A stretch of DNA of 6,018 nucleotides from NCBI GenBank assembly GCA_030621255.1, contig JAUXHZ010000081.1, positions 1 through 6,018 of the forward strand. Reading direction: 5' to 3'. The notes beneath the pieces were generated by a model, which was not told where the DNA came from, did no database searches, and was given only the letters and a program-made list of their open reading frames with translations. Source of the DNA: Candidatus Latescibacterota bacterium (GTDB lineage: Bacteria; Krumholzibacteriota; Krumholzibacteriia; Krumholzibacteriales; WJIX01). Below are positions 5,705 through 6,018 of this stretch, piece after piece (position 1 is the first letter of the stretch; the number at the start of each line of letters is the position of its first letter). The position numbers and the translations under genes were made by a program.

Positions 5705-6018
5705 CTATTCATCGCATATTCTGCGGAAATTGCAGAAATAGCATTTATTATCTTTGCTGGGGGGAAAATATTGAGCGGGAAGAGGGCTGTTTTTTTTGAT
5801 ATCATTATCGGCGAGCGCAGAAGCTAGTTTTGATATGCCCTTTTTTAAACGGTGTACAGCGTTTTCCAAACTTTCACTATTAATCGTGTAGGTTTGTTCC
5901 CGCGCGGCATCGAGAAGATTTACTTCATACATGTTAATATTGTCGACCGGTTCGCCAAGTACAGTGGCGGCATAATATCCATATATACCGAGTTGATCGC
6001 CTGCTCTTCCCGCATCTT
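5705..6018 (-). CDS. PD-(D/E)XK nuclease, RecB/Cas4/AddB-like, C-terminal part (5' end outside window)
   Basis: On the minus strand a frame stays open from the right edge to TAG at 5707-5705, giving ~104 C-terminal residues. A smaller ORF from an internal ATG at 5932 would be only a fragment, because the frame continues upstream with sensible sequence. The visible part begins DAGRAGDQLGIYGYYAATV, containing the QxxxY motif that follows the catalytic PD-(D/E)XK core in the RecB family. A helical stretch follows (ESLENAVHRLKKGISKL). It ends KCYFCNFRRICDE, a CX2CX5C pattern identical in spacing to the last three ligands of the 4Fe-4S cluster in Cas4 and AddB. The fourth Cys and the catalytic Asp, Asp/Glu and Lys would lie beyond the edge. 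Whether it is a stand-alone nuclease, Cas4, or the tail of an AddB-type or helicase fusion cannot be told. It converges on the CNNM operon with 39 bp between stops, where no clear terminator is seen. Confidence 0.78.
   Translation of the reverse strand, partial: DAGRAGDQLGIYGYYAATVLGEPVDNINMYEVNLLDAAREQTYTINSESLENAVHRLKKGISKLASALADNDIKKNSPLPAQYFPPSKDNKCYFCNFRRICDE

Noticed and set aside
5719..5737. Inverted repeat TTCTGC-N7-GCAGAA near the convergent gene ends, looking like a terminator
   Set aside because: It falls within the codons for the CYFCNFRRIC motif of the minus-strand nuclease, has no T-tract on either side and only 6-bp arms.
5789..5797. Slippery A8C run on the minus strand (A-AAA-AAC in frame) in the nuclease gene, suggesting -1 frameshifting
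   Set aside because: The -1 frame stops after about 13 codons and would remove the Fe-S motif, and no stimulatory hairpin is apparent downstream. It is most likely a Lys-Lys-Asn coincidence.
1..6018. CRISPR array, insertion sequence, tRNA or rRNA
   Set aside because: No regularly spaced repeats, terminal inverted repeats with a transposase, or RNA-gene signatures were seen on either strand.

Overview
The window carries the distal half of a Tol-Pal cell-envelope operon, then a two-gene CNNM/CorB-type metal-transport operon, and finally the 3' end of a convergent gene for a RecB-family (PD-(D/E)XK) nuclease. A lipoprotein Pal, TolB and a TolA/TonB-like protein mean a diderm (Gram-negative type) bacterium. 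DNA is moderately AT-rich by eye, starts are ATG or TTG, and Shine-Dalgarno sites are present before most genes. The GHCDERGT form of the Pal loop and the TonB_2-type end of the TolA-like protein fit a non-gammaproteobacterial lineage (a deltaproteobacterial-type or FCB-related group, or an uncultured phylum). The sequence does not settle which.

Region 1 (1-3254, + strand): the 3' part of a tolA-like gene, tolB overlapping its stop codon, a 142-bp gap with a possible promoter, pal, and a cpoB/ybgF-like TPR gene 10 bp after pal. Together these form the trans-envelope machine that constricts the outer membrane at division. The TolA-like protein (energised by TolQ/TolR, presumably encoded left of the window) reaches through the periplasm to TolB and Pal, while CpoB links the complex to peptidoglycan synthesis.

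Region 2 (3255-3428): 174 bp without a gene. It holds a 7-bp direct repeat and a weak inverted repeat, and no convincing promoter.

Region 3 (3429-5665, + strand): two tandem paralogous membrane proteins 2 bp apart, each with a DUF21/CNNM membrane domain and a CBS pair. Only the first has the C-terminal CorC_HlyC domain, and the second has changes in a conserved Asn-rich membrane motif. They are probably Mg2+ (or other divalent cation) exporters or regulators and may act as a heterodimer.

Region 4 (5705-6018, - strand): the C-terminal ~104 residues of a PD-(D/E)XK nuclease with a QxxxY motif and the CX2CX5C part of a 4Fe-4S signature, as in Cas4 and AddB. The rest lies beyond the right edge.

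Most of the window is conserved housekeeping envelope biology. I see no clearly new system. The points most worth a second look are the asymmetric CNNM pair, the truncated Fe-S nuclease, and a perfect 18-bp inverted repeat inside tolB.
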